DNA from: Opitutales bacterium
GTDB taxonomy: Bacteria; Verrucomicrobiota; Verrucomicrobiia; Opitutales; Seribacteraceae
Direction of reading: 5' to 3'
DNA: 64,000 bases
Assembly: GCA_028045305.1 (NCBI GenBank)
Contig: JAOFTV010000010.1
Coordinates: 1 to 64,000, forward strand
The notes under the pieces were generated by a model. The model ran no database searches. It was given only the letters and a program-made list of their open reading frames with translations, and was not told where the DNA came from. Of this stretch, positions 27,396-35,035 are shown piece after piece. Each line of letters begins with the position of its first letter. The first letter of the stretch is position 1. The position numbers and the translations under genes are program-made.

Positions 27396-28680
27396 GGGAA
27401 AGGTCTTCTTTGGTTAAAGTGGGAAGGTTGTTGGCTGTCGCGGCGCGCCATTCGATGAGGATCTGTTTGAGTTCGTGCCAGAGCTCCAGTTGTGCGGTTT
27501 GAATATTCAGGTGTTGTTCTTGCACTCTAAAGACTTCCCCTAAGTCAACCTGTCCGGCTGCGTATGCGTTATTGATGTCTTTGAGGTTTTGTTCCACTAG
27601 AGTAACCGCACTTTCTTTGTATTTGGCGGCCTGCCTATAAGTGGCCTCTGCATTGCGGCGAAGTGCTTCGGCTTCGTTTTTCAAACGTAGGCTCACGGCA
27701 TTCAATTCATAGCGGACTTGCTGCTCGCGGAATCGGCTCGCTTCGATTTCGCCCCGATTCTTGTCATGTAGTGGAAGAGGGATGGATACTCCGATTCCAA
27801 AAAAACGGTCTCGGCCTAAGCCACTGGGCTCATCAACGCCTCGTTCTTCTTCGAAGAAAATTTCAACTGCTATATCCGCCCAGTGCTTTGCCTTGGACAG
27901 CGCAGTTTGGCCGCGAGCGATTTCAGCGAGTGATGCTTTGAGTTGGTATTCCGGGTGTGATCGCAGGTCCTCACCGTCGAGTGCCATCATCTCAGGCAAG
28001 CTTGTCAACTGAGCTTGTTCAGCAAGGATTTCCACTTCAATGCCGGGTTCGAGACCAAGTAGGCTGCGTAAGGAACCAAGCGCTCTGTTGCGCTTTTTTG
28101 TGAGATTTTGAATTTCTTGCTTTACTGAAAACAAGGATACTTGGACTTGGTTTAAGTGGAGCGTTGATGCCTCGCCTTTTTCGATCCGATTTTTCAAGAA
28201 GACCGCAAAGTCCTCCTGCAGACGAACCATGCCATCCAAGTGAGATCGGCGCTGATTTAAGCTAGAAATAAGTTCAGTCGCGCTTTCGACATCCCGGATA
28301 AGCAAGCGCTCTTGGTTACGAAGTTCAGCTTCGGCGAGCTTCACCTCAATCGCAGAGACGTTCCTTAGCAGCTTGAGTCGGTTAGTTACAGGAAAGCGCT
28401 GCTCAAAGCCAATAGTGTAAGACTTTTCACCCTCATCGTTAAACGCGTGGTCGGAGGAATATCCCAATTTAAGTTCGGGATTATCGAGCCTTCCGGCGTA
28501 TTGAGATAGAGCACCTGCTTTATCAATTGTTGCGCGGGCCGCTTGTAGTGACTGGTTTTTCTGTAAAGCCAGTGCCACCGCGTCTCGGCTGGTAATTTTG
28601 AGAGAGCTATCTGGCGCAGTAAGTGCCAGTGAAGCGGGGAAAATGAGTAAAGTTGTGAGTAAATATTTATAAATGTGCAT
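27382..28680 (-). CDS. czcC: CzcC-like TolC-family outer-membrane efflux protein
   Basis: A 432-residue outer-membrane factor with a signal peptide (MHIYKYLLTTLLIFPASLAL) and two OEP repeats (AVALALQKNQSLQAARATI, DNPELKLGYSSDHAFND, SYTIGFEQRFPVTNRLKLL, GIGVSIPLPLHDKNRGEIEA). First gene of the czc-like operon, followed by overlapping adaptor and pump genes. A perfect 18-bp palindrome stands about 58 bases upstream of the start. Typical of the outer channel for divalent-metal efflux. Confidence 0.88.
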   Translation of the reverse strand: MHIYKYLLTTLLIFPASLALTAPDSSLKITSRDAVALALQKNQSLQAARATIDKAGALSQYAGRLDNPELKLGYSSDHAFNDEGEKSYTIGFEQRFPVTNRLKLLRNVSAIEVKLAEAELRNQERLLIRDVESATELISSLNQRRSHLDGMVRLQEDFAVFLKNRIEKGEASTLHLNQVQVSLFSVKQEIQNLTKKRNRALGSLRSLLGLEPGIEVEILAEQAQLTSLPEMMALDGEDLRSHPEYQLKASLAEIARGQTALSKAKHWADIAVEIFFEEERGVDEPSGLGRDRFFGIGVSIPLPLHDKNRGEIEASRFREQQVRYELNAVSLRLKNEAEALRRNAEATYRQAAKYKESAVTLVEQNLKDINNAYAAGQVDLGEVFRVQEQHLNIQTAQLELWHELKQILIEWRAATANNLPTLTKEDLSHETL

Positions 28681-28737
28681 GAAAAAACCTGTTTAGTTGA
28701 AATCGCCAATAGCCACCGTTGAAGGCTTCTGGAACGC

Positions 28738-28755
28738 ACGTAGGAATTCCTACGT
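28738..28755. promoter_or_regulatory. Perfect 18-bp palindrome upstream of the czcC-like gene
   Basis: ACGTAGGAATTCCTACGT is its own reverse complement over 18 bases and stands between the stop of the His-rich gene (28,775) and the start of the CzcC-like gene (28,680). No U-run follows on the coding strand, so an operator for a dimeric regulator is more likely than a terminator. The half-site GTAGGAAT recurs at 29,234-29,241, just before the next gene upstream. Confidence 0.5.
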
Positions 28756-28774
28756 TTATTTCACTAATCAGGTT

Positions 28775-29227
28775 TTAAATTCGGAGCACAGTCTTGCGCA
28801 CACACTGCTCCAGCGTGCCGCCAAAAACTGGTGGAGCTCTTGCTGCTAAACGTATCTGAGGAGTCGCGTTTGCTCTTACGACTGGTGCAAGTAACACATA
28901 CTGATGGTTTGCGGCTACTGGTTTCTTAATCGAAATTAAATCAGCGACTCGCTGAATCGGCTCATCCGATGAGCTGATGTAAATATCAATACAGTGTTGG
29001 TCACTAACTGCAAAAAGGGCACCATCTGCTTCACCATGATGGGAATCTTGATCGTGTGATTCAGCCTCATCCCCATGGCATGCATCGCATTCATCAGCAT
29101 GTTGCCCGGCGAGCACATGACCAAAATTATGATCATGCAGGCATAGCACGGCCCCACCAGCAGTAGCTAGTAGGCCGTTCATTGCCATCATCAAGATGAG
29201 GCAATAAGCTGTGTATTTTTGAAACAT
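28775..29227 (-). CDS. His-rich secreted protein preceding czcCBA
   Basis: A 150-residue protein with a hydrophobic N-terminus (residues 5-30), a short CLHDHNFGHVLAG motif, a Cys/His/Asp cluster (DECDACHGDEAESHDQDSHH), then a conserved-looking C-terminal half without known motifs. Small proteins of this type often precede czcCBA operons, and are thought to bind metal in the periplasm. The family has no well-defined function. The gap to the CzcC-like gene contains the palindrome. Confidence 0.7.
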   Translation of the reverse strand: MFQKYTAYCLILMMAMNGLLATAGGAVLCLHDHNFGHVLAGQHADECDACHGDEAESHDQDSHHGEADGALFAVSDQHCIDIYISSSDEPIQRVADLISIKKPVAANHQYVLLAPVVRANATPQIRLAARAPPVFGGTLEQCVRKTVLRI

Positions 29228-29275
29228 GAACAGGTAGGAATGAATACAGATGGATATTATTCCATGTCAATTGGA

Positions 29276-30013
29276 TTAGACCATCTTCATCAGCATCCAA
29301 ACCGCCATAGCCATCATCATTAGATTCTCCGTCAATGAGATGAAGCCTAGCGGTACACTGCTGTCGCCGCCTACGCAGGCACACTTCAAATCGCGTTTTT
29401 CGATGTAGACCGCCTTGAAGATCGAGACCGCACCAATGCAACTGGCGATTAGAACAATCGGCGCTATGATCCAAGTTAAGAGCCCTGCGATCATTAAAAT
29501 TCCACCGCCGGCCTCTATGAAGGCATAAACGTAGGCGTAAGGCACCTAGCGTTGCGCTAGTAGGTCGTATTGGACAAAACCAGTGGCGTAGCTCTTCAAG
29601 TCCTGTAGTTTCTGAATGCCAAGTGCGCACATGCTGAAGGCTATAAATAACTCCGCCACCCGGATTAGGGAAAGACTCTCGAGTATGCCCCAACATGCTG
29701 TCAGCGCCATGAGGAAGGTGACGGCGAAAATGGCAACGACTGGCCTGTATGTTTCGCCTTCCCGTGGATCAGGACTCAGGCCGAGGTGCTCCCTCAGGTC
29801 GTCGTATCCGCCAAGCCGTTCGCCTTCGATGAAGATCTGCGGCGTTTCATCGACGTCGTTGTCTTCTTTGTATTGCTGGTTCGCGTCCATTGTTTCGAGA
29901 TGGTGGTCGTTTACCTCGAAACCGTTGCGTTTGAGCAAGTCGAGCGCTTTGATGCCCCAAGGACAGAGGTGATCCGGTGTCACCATGCGATAAATATCTG
30001 CTTTCTTTTTCAT
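29276..30013 (-). pseudogene. Glutaredoxin/MauE-like membrane protein interrupted by an in-frame amber codon
   Basis: One continuous minus-strand frame of 246 codons contains a glutaredoxin-like domain (MVTPDHLCPWGIKALDLLKR ... DETPQIFIEGERLGGYDDL) followed by four MauE/DoxX-like membrane helices. After residue 155 (YDLLAQR) there is a TAG at 29,546-29,548. The frame then continues GTG-Pro-Tyr-Ala-Tyr-Val-Tyr and the family CACVGGDSSVPLGFISLTEN segment. In intact relatives this position normally reads RW(V/M), so a TGG to TAG change is the simplest explanation. The GTG after the stop could restart translation of an 89-residue second half. The protein would move electrons or thiols across the membrane for metal handling. 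Alternatives: suppressed stop, sequencing error. Confidence 0.8.
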
Positions 30014-30168
30014 AAATCTGTTAGTGTCTGGGTTTCAGCAGGCGGAATGCACGAATGCGGTTCACATTTCCTTGCAAGATGCCTCATTAGAATGGTGTGA
30101 GGAAGTCACATGAATAGGCTTCAAAAACCATGCCATGCTGGCTTTAACGAAGAAAACCTCTCTGACCC

Positions 30169-30786
30169 TCAGATTTTTTCAAAAAAATCCGTGAGCTGTT
30201 TTTTAAGAGTTTGCCGAGCACGGTAGATTCTTGTTTCGACTGTCTTTCGACTCGTCTTGAGAATCGCGGCACACTCATCGTAGCTATGTTTCTCCAGAAT
30301 GCAGAAAACAAATGGGAACTTCAGCTTCTCAGGCAGTTGGGCAACTTGCTTCTGAATTCGCTGAAGGTCGTCATCAGTCTGTAGGCTGCGTGATGGTGAA
30401 GGTTCGTCGGAGCCCATCCGGTCGGCGAGCGGTTGCTCAGAACCCCTTGTATTGACTGGAGCATCCAGTGATAGCTGTCCTAAACGTTTTTTATCTTTGC
30501 GCAGACGGTCGCGAGCTAGGTTGAGAGCGATGGTATAGATCCATGTTTTCGGACTGGCTTTCGGCTTAAACCCCGCTGCATTCTGATAGACCTTGAAAAA
30601 GGTCGCTTCAGTGATTTCTGCGCTATCTGCCTCGTTATTTAAGTAGCGATAGACGAAACGAAAGAGTGCTTGCTTATGGCGTTCCATCAGCAAGACCAAC
30701 GCATGTTCGTCGCCACGGCCGATGCGTTCAATCAGTGTGTCATCTGTGGGGTCGTCCGGATCCATGCCATCATTACTGGGGGACAC
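30169..30786 (-). CDS. ECF-type sigma-70 factor (CnrH-like)
   Basis: A 205-residue RNA polymerase sigma factor with region 2 (DEHALVLLMERHKQALFRFV, ITEATFFKVYQNAAGFKPKA, PKTWIYTIALNLARDRLR) and region 4 (QVAQLPEKLKFPFVFCILEK, CAAILKTSRKTVETRIYRAR). There is no region 1 or 3, as usual for ECF sigmas. It overlaps the upstream sensor gene by 14 bases, and the order anti-sigma, sensor, sigma matches cnrYXH of Cupriavidus. It probably directs transcription of the island efflux operons when metal is present. An alternative ATG is seven codons downstream. Confidence 0.88.
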   Translation of the reverse strand: MSPSNDGMDPDDPTDDTLIERIGRGDEHALVLLMERHKQALFRFVYRYLNNEADSAEITEATFFKVYQNAAGFKPKASPKTWIYTIALNLARDRLRKDKKRLGQLSLDAPVNTRGSEQPLADRMGSDEPSPSRSLQTDDDLQRIQKQVAQLPEKLKFPFVFCILEKHSYDECAAILKTSRKTVETRIYRARQTLKKQLTDFFEKI

Positions 30787-31243
30787 TCAGTGCCTTTGCG
30801 GCAATGTCACGCAGGTGTGCTTGTTTCTCCGCAGGCAGGACATGCATCATCTGATAGTAATGGTGAATCGAAAGCTCCTGGAGTTTCCCGTGAATGATGT
30901 GGAGCTCATGGATCATTTGCTTCGCTCGATCGGAAAACTCGTCCGATGTGGTGATTTCCTTTCGGAGTTGCTCAACCTTCGTTTGGAATTGCGCTTGAAG
31001 CTCCGCCCGTTGTTGGCGGTATTCCGGTTCGAACTCGTCCACTGCTGCCGCTTCCTCGGCGGTCAAATTGAGTTCTTCGTGTAACCACTGGTGTCCATTT
31101 GCATTGTCGTGCTGCTGCCAGTCGGCCTGACCTAAGAGGAACTTTGAGGTAATCGACGAAACCGCGACGCAAAGTATGATGAGCCCAAAGATGAGTCCGG
31201 AGATCATCCAAACCTTGGTTTTTCTATTACTGGATGCACTCAT
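30773..31243 (-). CDS. Periplasmic metal sensor of CnrX/ZraP type
   Basis: A 156-residue protein with one N-terminal membrane anchor (about residues 12-34) and a periplasmic helical hairpin (HEELNLTAEEAAAVDEFEPE, RAELQAQFQTKVEQLRKEIT) ending HYYQMMHVLPAEKQAHL. The helical layout and the His/Met/Glu residues fit the CnrX/heavy-metal-resistance sensor family, which binds Ni/Co/Zn between helices and relays the signal to the anti-sigma factor. It lies 3 bases after the anti-sigma stop and overlaps the sigma gene. Confidence 0.82.
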   Translation of the reverse strand: MSASSNRKTKVWMISGLIFGLIILCVAVSSITSKFLLGQADWQQHDNANGHQWLHEELNLTAEEAAAVDEFEPEYRQQRAELQAQFQTKVEQLRKEITTSDEFSDRAKQMIHELHIIHGKLQELSIHHYYQMMHVLPAEKQAHLRDIAAKALSVPQ

Positions 31244-31246
31244 GAA

Positions 31247-31579
31247 TTACTTATTATTGAGGTCGAAGAAATCGTTGCTCTGAAATACATCGAATCCAAG
31301 TGCTCTGGAGGCCACCATTTCACTTTGCCCCATGTCCGGTCGCGACTTGTTCGAATAAATGGTAATACTGGAACTCACAGCGATTGTCAGGATAAATGCT
31401 GTCGCTACAAATCCAGGGCGAGGAATCAAAGCAAGCGCCCAATCAAATAGGGAGATGCTTGCCTCATCCGCTGCGACTCGAATGCGCCGCAGAACATTAT
31501 TTTCTAGCGCGCCGGAGCAGTCCGGAAGCGGGGTATCCCTCATTCGTTGAATCAAACTGTCGAACTCATTTTCTTTCAT
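31247..31579 (-). CDS. Anti-sigma factor of CnrY type (single-pass membrane)
   Basis: The start chosen at 31579 (MKENEFDSL) gives 110 residues; a GTG at 31636 would add 19 residues but would place the shared promoter box inside the gene. The short cytoplasmic N-terminus (SLIQRMRDTPLPDCSGALEN) is followed by a single membrane helix (FVATAFILTIAVSSSITIYS) and a small periplasmic tail. This is the layout of CnrY-type anti-sigma factors. First gene of the regulatory trio and adjacent to the right boundary of the island. Identification rests on context more than sequence. Confidence 0.7.
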   Translation of the reverse strand: MKENEFDSLIQRMRDTPLPDCSGALENNVLRRIRVAADEASISLFDWALALIPRPGFVATAFILTIAVSSSITIYSNKSRPDMGQSEMVASRALGFDVFQSNDFFDLNNK

Positions 31580-31605
31580 AACACCTTTAACGTTGTTGCT
31601 CCCGG

Positions 31606-31621
31606 AAACCCTCAAAATATT
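31606..31621 (-). promoter_or_regulatory. Shared AAACCCTCAAAATATT box upstream of anti-sigma gene
   Basis: Second copy of the box found at 21,481-21,495, one base longer in the A-run, and 27 bases upstream of the preferred anti-sigma start. Its presence here suggests that the regulatory trio controls itself and the cus-like operon through the same signal. Confidence 0.5.
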
Positions 31622-31649
31622 TTCAATTGGGTTCACGGGAGCTTCAAGC

Positions 31650-32888
31650 TTAACTTGGATCAGTCGCTATAGCTAGCCCCGCAATTCGTCCAGTGGTCCA
31701 GGCTCCCTGGAAATTAAAGCCCCCGGTGATGCCGTCGTAGTCGATACACTCCCCCGCGAAGTGGAGTCCGGGGGCAAGTTTGCTTTCCATCGTTCGGAAG
31801 TCCACTTGTTTGAGGGATACGCCCCCACAGGTCACAAATTCTTCCTTATTGGTGGTTTTACCACTTACTTTACAGCGATATGTTCCGAGAGCTTTAACCA
31901 GTTTTTGCTCCTCTTTTTTGGATAGGTGTGCCCAGGTTGTATCCTTTGAGATTTTTGCATGATCAACCAGATGAGCCCATAATCGTTTGGGCAATTCTTT
32001 GCTTGGGTTTGTGCTTACTTTTGCAACCGCAAATTTTTTTCTGTATTGACTGACTACTTCTTTGATTTTTTCGAGTGAATGATCACCCAACCAATTGATC
32101 TCGACCTCGAACTTATATTTGCAAGTGGCCAGCTCCTGGGCGTCCCAGGCGGACAGGCGTAAAATACAGGGGCCACTCAATCCCCGGTGAGTAATGAGGA
32201 GTGGTCCGTGTTGGGGCTTTCCATTTGGTAAAGTTTTCGCCTGAGCGTGGGGTACGGAAATGCCAGCTAATTCCACCATGGGGTGCTCGGGTAGGTTGAA
32301 AGCGAAGAGGGAAGGAATGAGGGGAGAAATTATATGTCCAAGAGCGGTAAGGGTTTTTTCCATGCCAGTTCCACGCAGGGAACCAAGAGCCAGGCATACT
32401 TGGTCCGCTATGATTTTTTCGCTCTGGTTAATTTCCAGTTCCCACTGGTTGTTGGTTTGTTTGAGATCAGTAACCCGGGTTCGTAAATGTTCGCTTACAC
32501 CAAGATTTTTCGCTTCTGTCCGCAAGCAATCGATCACGCTTTGTGAATTATCACTGGCGGGAAAGATACGGCCATCTGTTTCCACTTTTGTTTTTACTCC
32601 TCTGGTCTCAAACCATTCGATTGTATCCCTGGGTTGCCAATGATGGAAGGCACCGCGTAACTCTTTTGATCCACGGGGGTAATGAGAACTCAATTCTTTG
32701 GGTTCATAACAATGGTGGGTGAGGTTACATCTGCCACCTCCCGATATTTTGACCTTACGTAATACCCGGTCACCCGCTTCAAACAATAAAACCTGGGCAT
32801 TGGGTTTTTTTTCAGCCGCGGTAATGGCTGCAAAATAACCGGCCGCTCCACCGCCAATAATAACCACCTTGTTGCACCCTTCATCCAT
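31650..32888 (-). CDS. HI0933/YhiN-family NAD(P)/FAD-dependent flavoprotein
   Basis: A 412-residue flavoprotein with an N-terminal dinucleotide fold (VVIIGGGAAGYFAAITAAEK), the family signature VLRKVKISGGGRCNLTH, and the C-terminal FAD-binding end [20 protein letters not shown]. The HI0933 family is widespread and its reaction is not firmly established. The 3' end of this gene is duplicated as the truncated fragment at 13,710-13,930, so this complete copy marks the right edge of the metal island. It is divergent from the esterase gene, with a promoter region of about 90 bases. Confidence 0.9.
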   Translation of the reverse strand: MDEGCNKVVIIGGGAAGYFAAITAAEKKPNAQVLLFEAGDRVLRKVKISGGGRCNLTHHCYEPKELSSHYPRGSKELRGAFHHWQPRDTIEWFETRGVKTKVETDGRIFPASDNSQSVIDCLRTEAKNLGVSEHLRTRVTDLKQTNNQWELEINQSEKIIADQVCLALGSLRGTGMEKTLTALGHIISPLIPSLFAFNLPEHPMVELAGISVPHAQAKTLPNGKPQHGPLLITHRGLSGPCILRLSAWDAQELATCKYKFEVEINWLGDHSLEKIKEVVSQYRKKFAVAKVSTNPSKELPKRLWAHLVDHAKISKDTTWAHLSKKEEQKLVKALGTYRCKVSGKTTNKEEFVTCGGVSLKQVDFRTMESKLAPGLHFAGECIDYDGITGGFNFQGAWTTGRIAGLAIATDPS

Positions 32889-32981
32889 AACACTTCTTTT
32901 AGCACCTTGAGCACTGTGCCTAAAGGTTTGAATTTGGGAAAAAGTGATTTCTTCGTTTGATCAATTCCTTGGGTTTTGAAA

Positions 32982-33812
32982 ATGTTTAAGGAAATGAGAA
33001 TTTCAGCCCTTTTCTTCGCATCATTTCTAATCAGCGTATGTTCTGTTCACGCGGCCAAAGTCGAAGTTGTTCAGGTGCCCAGTGGCAAGATGGATAAGGA
33101 AGTACCCGCCACCCTTATTTTACCCAACGCCTACAGTATAAGCGAAAAACAAAGGTTTCCCGTTTTGTATCTTCTTCATGGTGCAGGGGGGTATCATGCT
33201 TCATGGAATCAGTCCACTCAGTGTGCCCAACTGGCGGACAAATATGAATTCATCATATTATGCCCCGATGGTGGATCGACCAGTTGGTACTACGACAGCC
33301 CAATCGATCCGACCTACCAGTACGAAACCCATGTTGCCAAAGAGTGTGTGGAATACATGGACAAGAATTACCGTACCCTAGCAAGTCGTGGTTCCCGGGC
33401 AATCTCCGGAATGAGTATGGGCGGGCATGGTGCGATGTACCTTGCGATTCGTCACCCAGAAACTTTCGGTACCTCGGTATGTCTAATGGGCGGGGTGGAT
33501 ATCCGTCCCTTTCCTAATAACTGGGAAATCAAGAAACGCTTGGGTGATATTAGTACCAACCGAGAGAACTGGGAAGAGCACACCGTGATCAACCAGGCTA
33601 AAAAATTAAAGGACGAAGAGATCAAGATCGTACTGGATTGTGGGCGGGGTGACTTCTTTCTTCAGGTAAACCGGGCTTTGCACATGCAACTACTTAAGGA
33701 TGGCATCAGTCATATTTACGAGGAGCATGAGGGCGTACACAATTGGCAGTTCTGCAAGGAAGCAATCGAGCGGCAGTTTCCTTACATCGCCACTCAGTTT
33801 GCCAGGAACTAA
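32982..33812 (+). CDS. Secreted alpha/beta-hydrolase (esterase D/feruloyl esterase-like)
   Basis: A 276-residue hydrolase with a signal peptide (about residues 4-24 ending VHAAK). Catalytic residues visible: nucleophile Ser in GMSMGGHGA, an acid in LDCGRGDFF and His in HEGVHNW. The oxyanion region YLLHGAGGYH fits the putative-esterase family (PF00756) that includes S-formylglutathione hydrolase, XynC-type and feruloyl esterases. The frame extends to a TTG six bases upstream, but the ATG at 32982 is preferred; another ATG at 32994 would also keep the signal. Being exported, deacylation of plant or algal polysaccharide is more likely than formaldehyde detoxification. Confidence 0.82.
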   Translation: MFKEMRISALFFASFLISVCSVHAAKVEVVQVPSGKMDKEVPATLILPNAYSISEKQRFPVLYLLHGAGGYHASWNQSTQCAQLADKYEFIILCPDGGSTSWYYDSPIDPTYQYETHVAKECVEYMDKNYRTLASRGSRAISGMSMGGHGAMYLAIRHPETFGTSVCLMGGVDIRPFPNNWEIKKRLGDISTNRENWEEHTVINQAKKLKDEEIKIVLDCGRGDFFLQVNRALHMQLLKDGISHIYEEHEGVHNWQFCKEAIERQFPYIATQFARN

Positions 33813-33836
33813 TTTAAAATAAAACACTACCTAGTT

Positions 33837-35033
33837 ATGATAAATCGATCTTATTACACTCTGTTTAGTGCACTCTGTGCATTTTTTGGTTTTGTCTGCT
33901 TTATTTATTCTTCCCCAGTTATACCTGAAATAGAGTCCTTAGAAATTTCTGAAGTTTCATTTCAGTCGGAAAAAAACCTTCCCTATCTTTCCAAGCACTA
34001 CTTATCTACAAAACCAGTAAAGCATGAGGATGGGATAAAACTTGGGGATTTAATGCAGGAATCCTCAAAGCCTGAAGCGATCCTCAAAATTGTTGATTCT
34101 TTTGTTGCCACCCAGAAAGGGATTAAGGCTGGAAAGACTGATAGTTTTCTCGTGGCGAAAGGGGGCAAGTTGTTGCTCGAATCATACTTTAGAAAGGGCA
34201 GGATAAATTATCCGCACTACCAAATGTCTATCACTAAGTCCTACACAACCTTGGCGTTGGGACGGGCGATGCAACTTGGTTATTTGAGTATGAAAGAATT
34301 GAACAAACCGATTCATCAATTCCTCAAAGATGTAGAGGTTGATCAATTTGCCACAGGTGCGAGCTCGATTACCCTTCATGATGCACTTTGCATGACTTCC
34401 GGAATTCGGATTCCCAAAGATAGAGCGAATGCTCGGTACATCATAAAAAATGCATTAAAAGGACAAGGCCATGCCCAGGCGATTTTCGAAATTACTGAAG
34501 CCGTGGATTCGACCAAGGGGCAGTATAAATATCAGTCAGCAGATACAGCCCTGGTTATGCAGGTGATCGAATCTGTTGTGCCTGGTGGAGCAGAGAAATT
34601 TATTCGTGAAGAATTGTTTGCTCCCCTGGGTATCGATTTTTATGTCTGGCAAGAAGGCCTAAGTGGATTACCTAAAGCAGCCGCGGGTTCGAGCCTACGT
34701 TCCAGAGATATGCTCAAGGTTGGACAGCTTGTACTTAACCAAGGTAGATGGAAGGGCGAACAATTCATACCAGCTGATTTTATCGACCGTGCAACCAGTC
34801 CATTAGTTAAAACGAAAGGTAATGCCCATTATGGTTATTTTTGGTGGTATGAAAGCTACGAAGTTTCCGGGAAGACATATTTGAGCAAACAGGGAAGGGG
34901 AGCGGGTGGACAATTTATTATTATCCTACCCGATATTGAGGTGGTTGCCGTTATTACGTCACACAATAAAGGAATGGGTGGGATGTTGAATCAAGTGTGC
35001 ACCGCCCTGATTACTGCTTTTTCCAAACAATAA
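33837..35033 (+). CDS. Beta-lactamase-fold serine hydrolase
   Basis: A 398-residue exported protein (hydrophobic N-terminus, residues 5-25) of the class C beta-lactamase/DD-peptidase-like superfamily. The SxxK nucleophile is SITK in HYQMSITKSYTTLA. A Tyr-x-Ser element is seen in KYQSADTALV, and the late Gly/Trp-rich segment is HYGYFWWYESYEVSGK. Relatives include 6-aminohexanoate-dimer hydrolases and esterases, so lactamase activity should not be assumed. It stands between the esterase and two sulfatases on the same strand, with 24 bases to the previous gene and 2 to the next. Confidence 0.82.
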   Translation: MINRSYYTLFSALCAFFGFVCFIYSSPVIPEIESLEISEVSFQSEKNLPYLSKHYLSTKPVKHEDGIKLGDLMQESSKPEAILKIVDSFVATQKGIKAGKTDSFLVAKGGKLLLESYFRKGRINYPHYQMSITKSYTTLALGRAMQLGYLSMKELNKPIHQFLKDVEVDQFATGASSITLHDALCMTSGIRIPKDRANARYIIKNALKGQGHAQAIFEITEAVDSTKGQYKYQSADTALVMQVIESVVPGGAEKFIREELFAPLGIDFYVWQEGLSGLPKAAAGSSLRSRDMLKVGQLVLNQGRWKGEQFIPADFIDRATSPLVKTKGNAHYGYFWWYESYEVSGKTYLSKQGRGAGGQFIIILPDIEVVAVITSHNKGMGGMLNQVCTALITAFSKQ

Positions 35034-35035
35034 TC

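Noticed and set aside
29241-29270. Sigma-70-like TTGACA (minus strand) with a TATTCA 18 bases later before the His-rich gene
   Set aside because: The start codon would lie only about seven bases from the expected transcript start, and the -10 match is weak.
31580-31636. GTG at 31,636 as start of the anti-sigma gene
   Set aside because: It would put the shared promoter box inside the gene; the ATG at 31,579 keeps the same box-to-start distance as at the cus-like operon.
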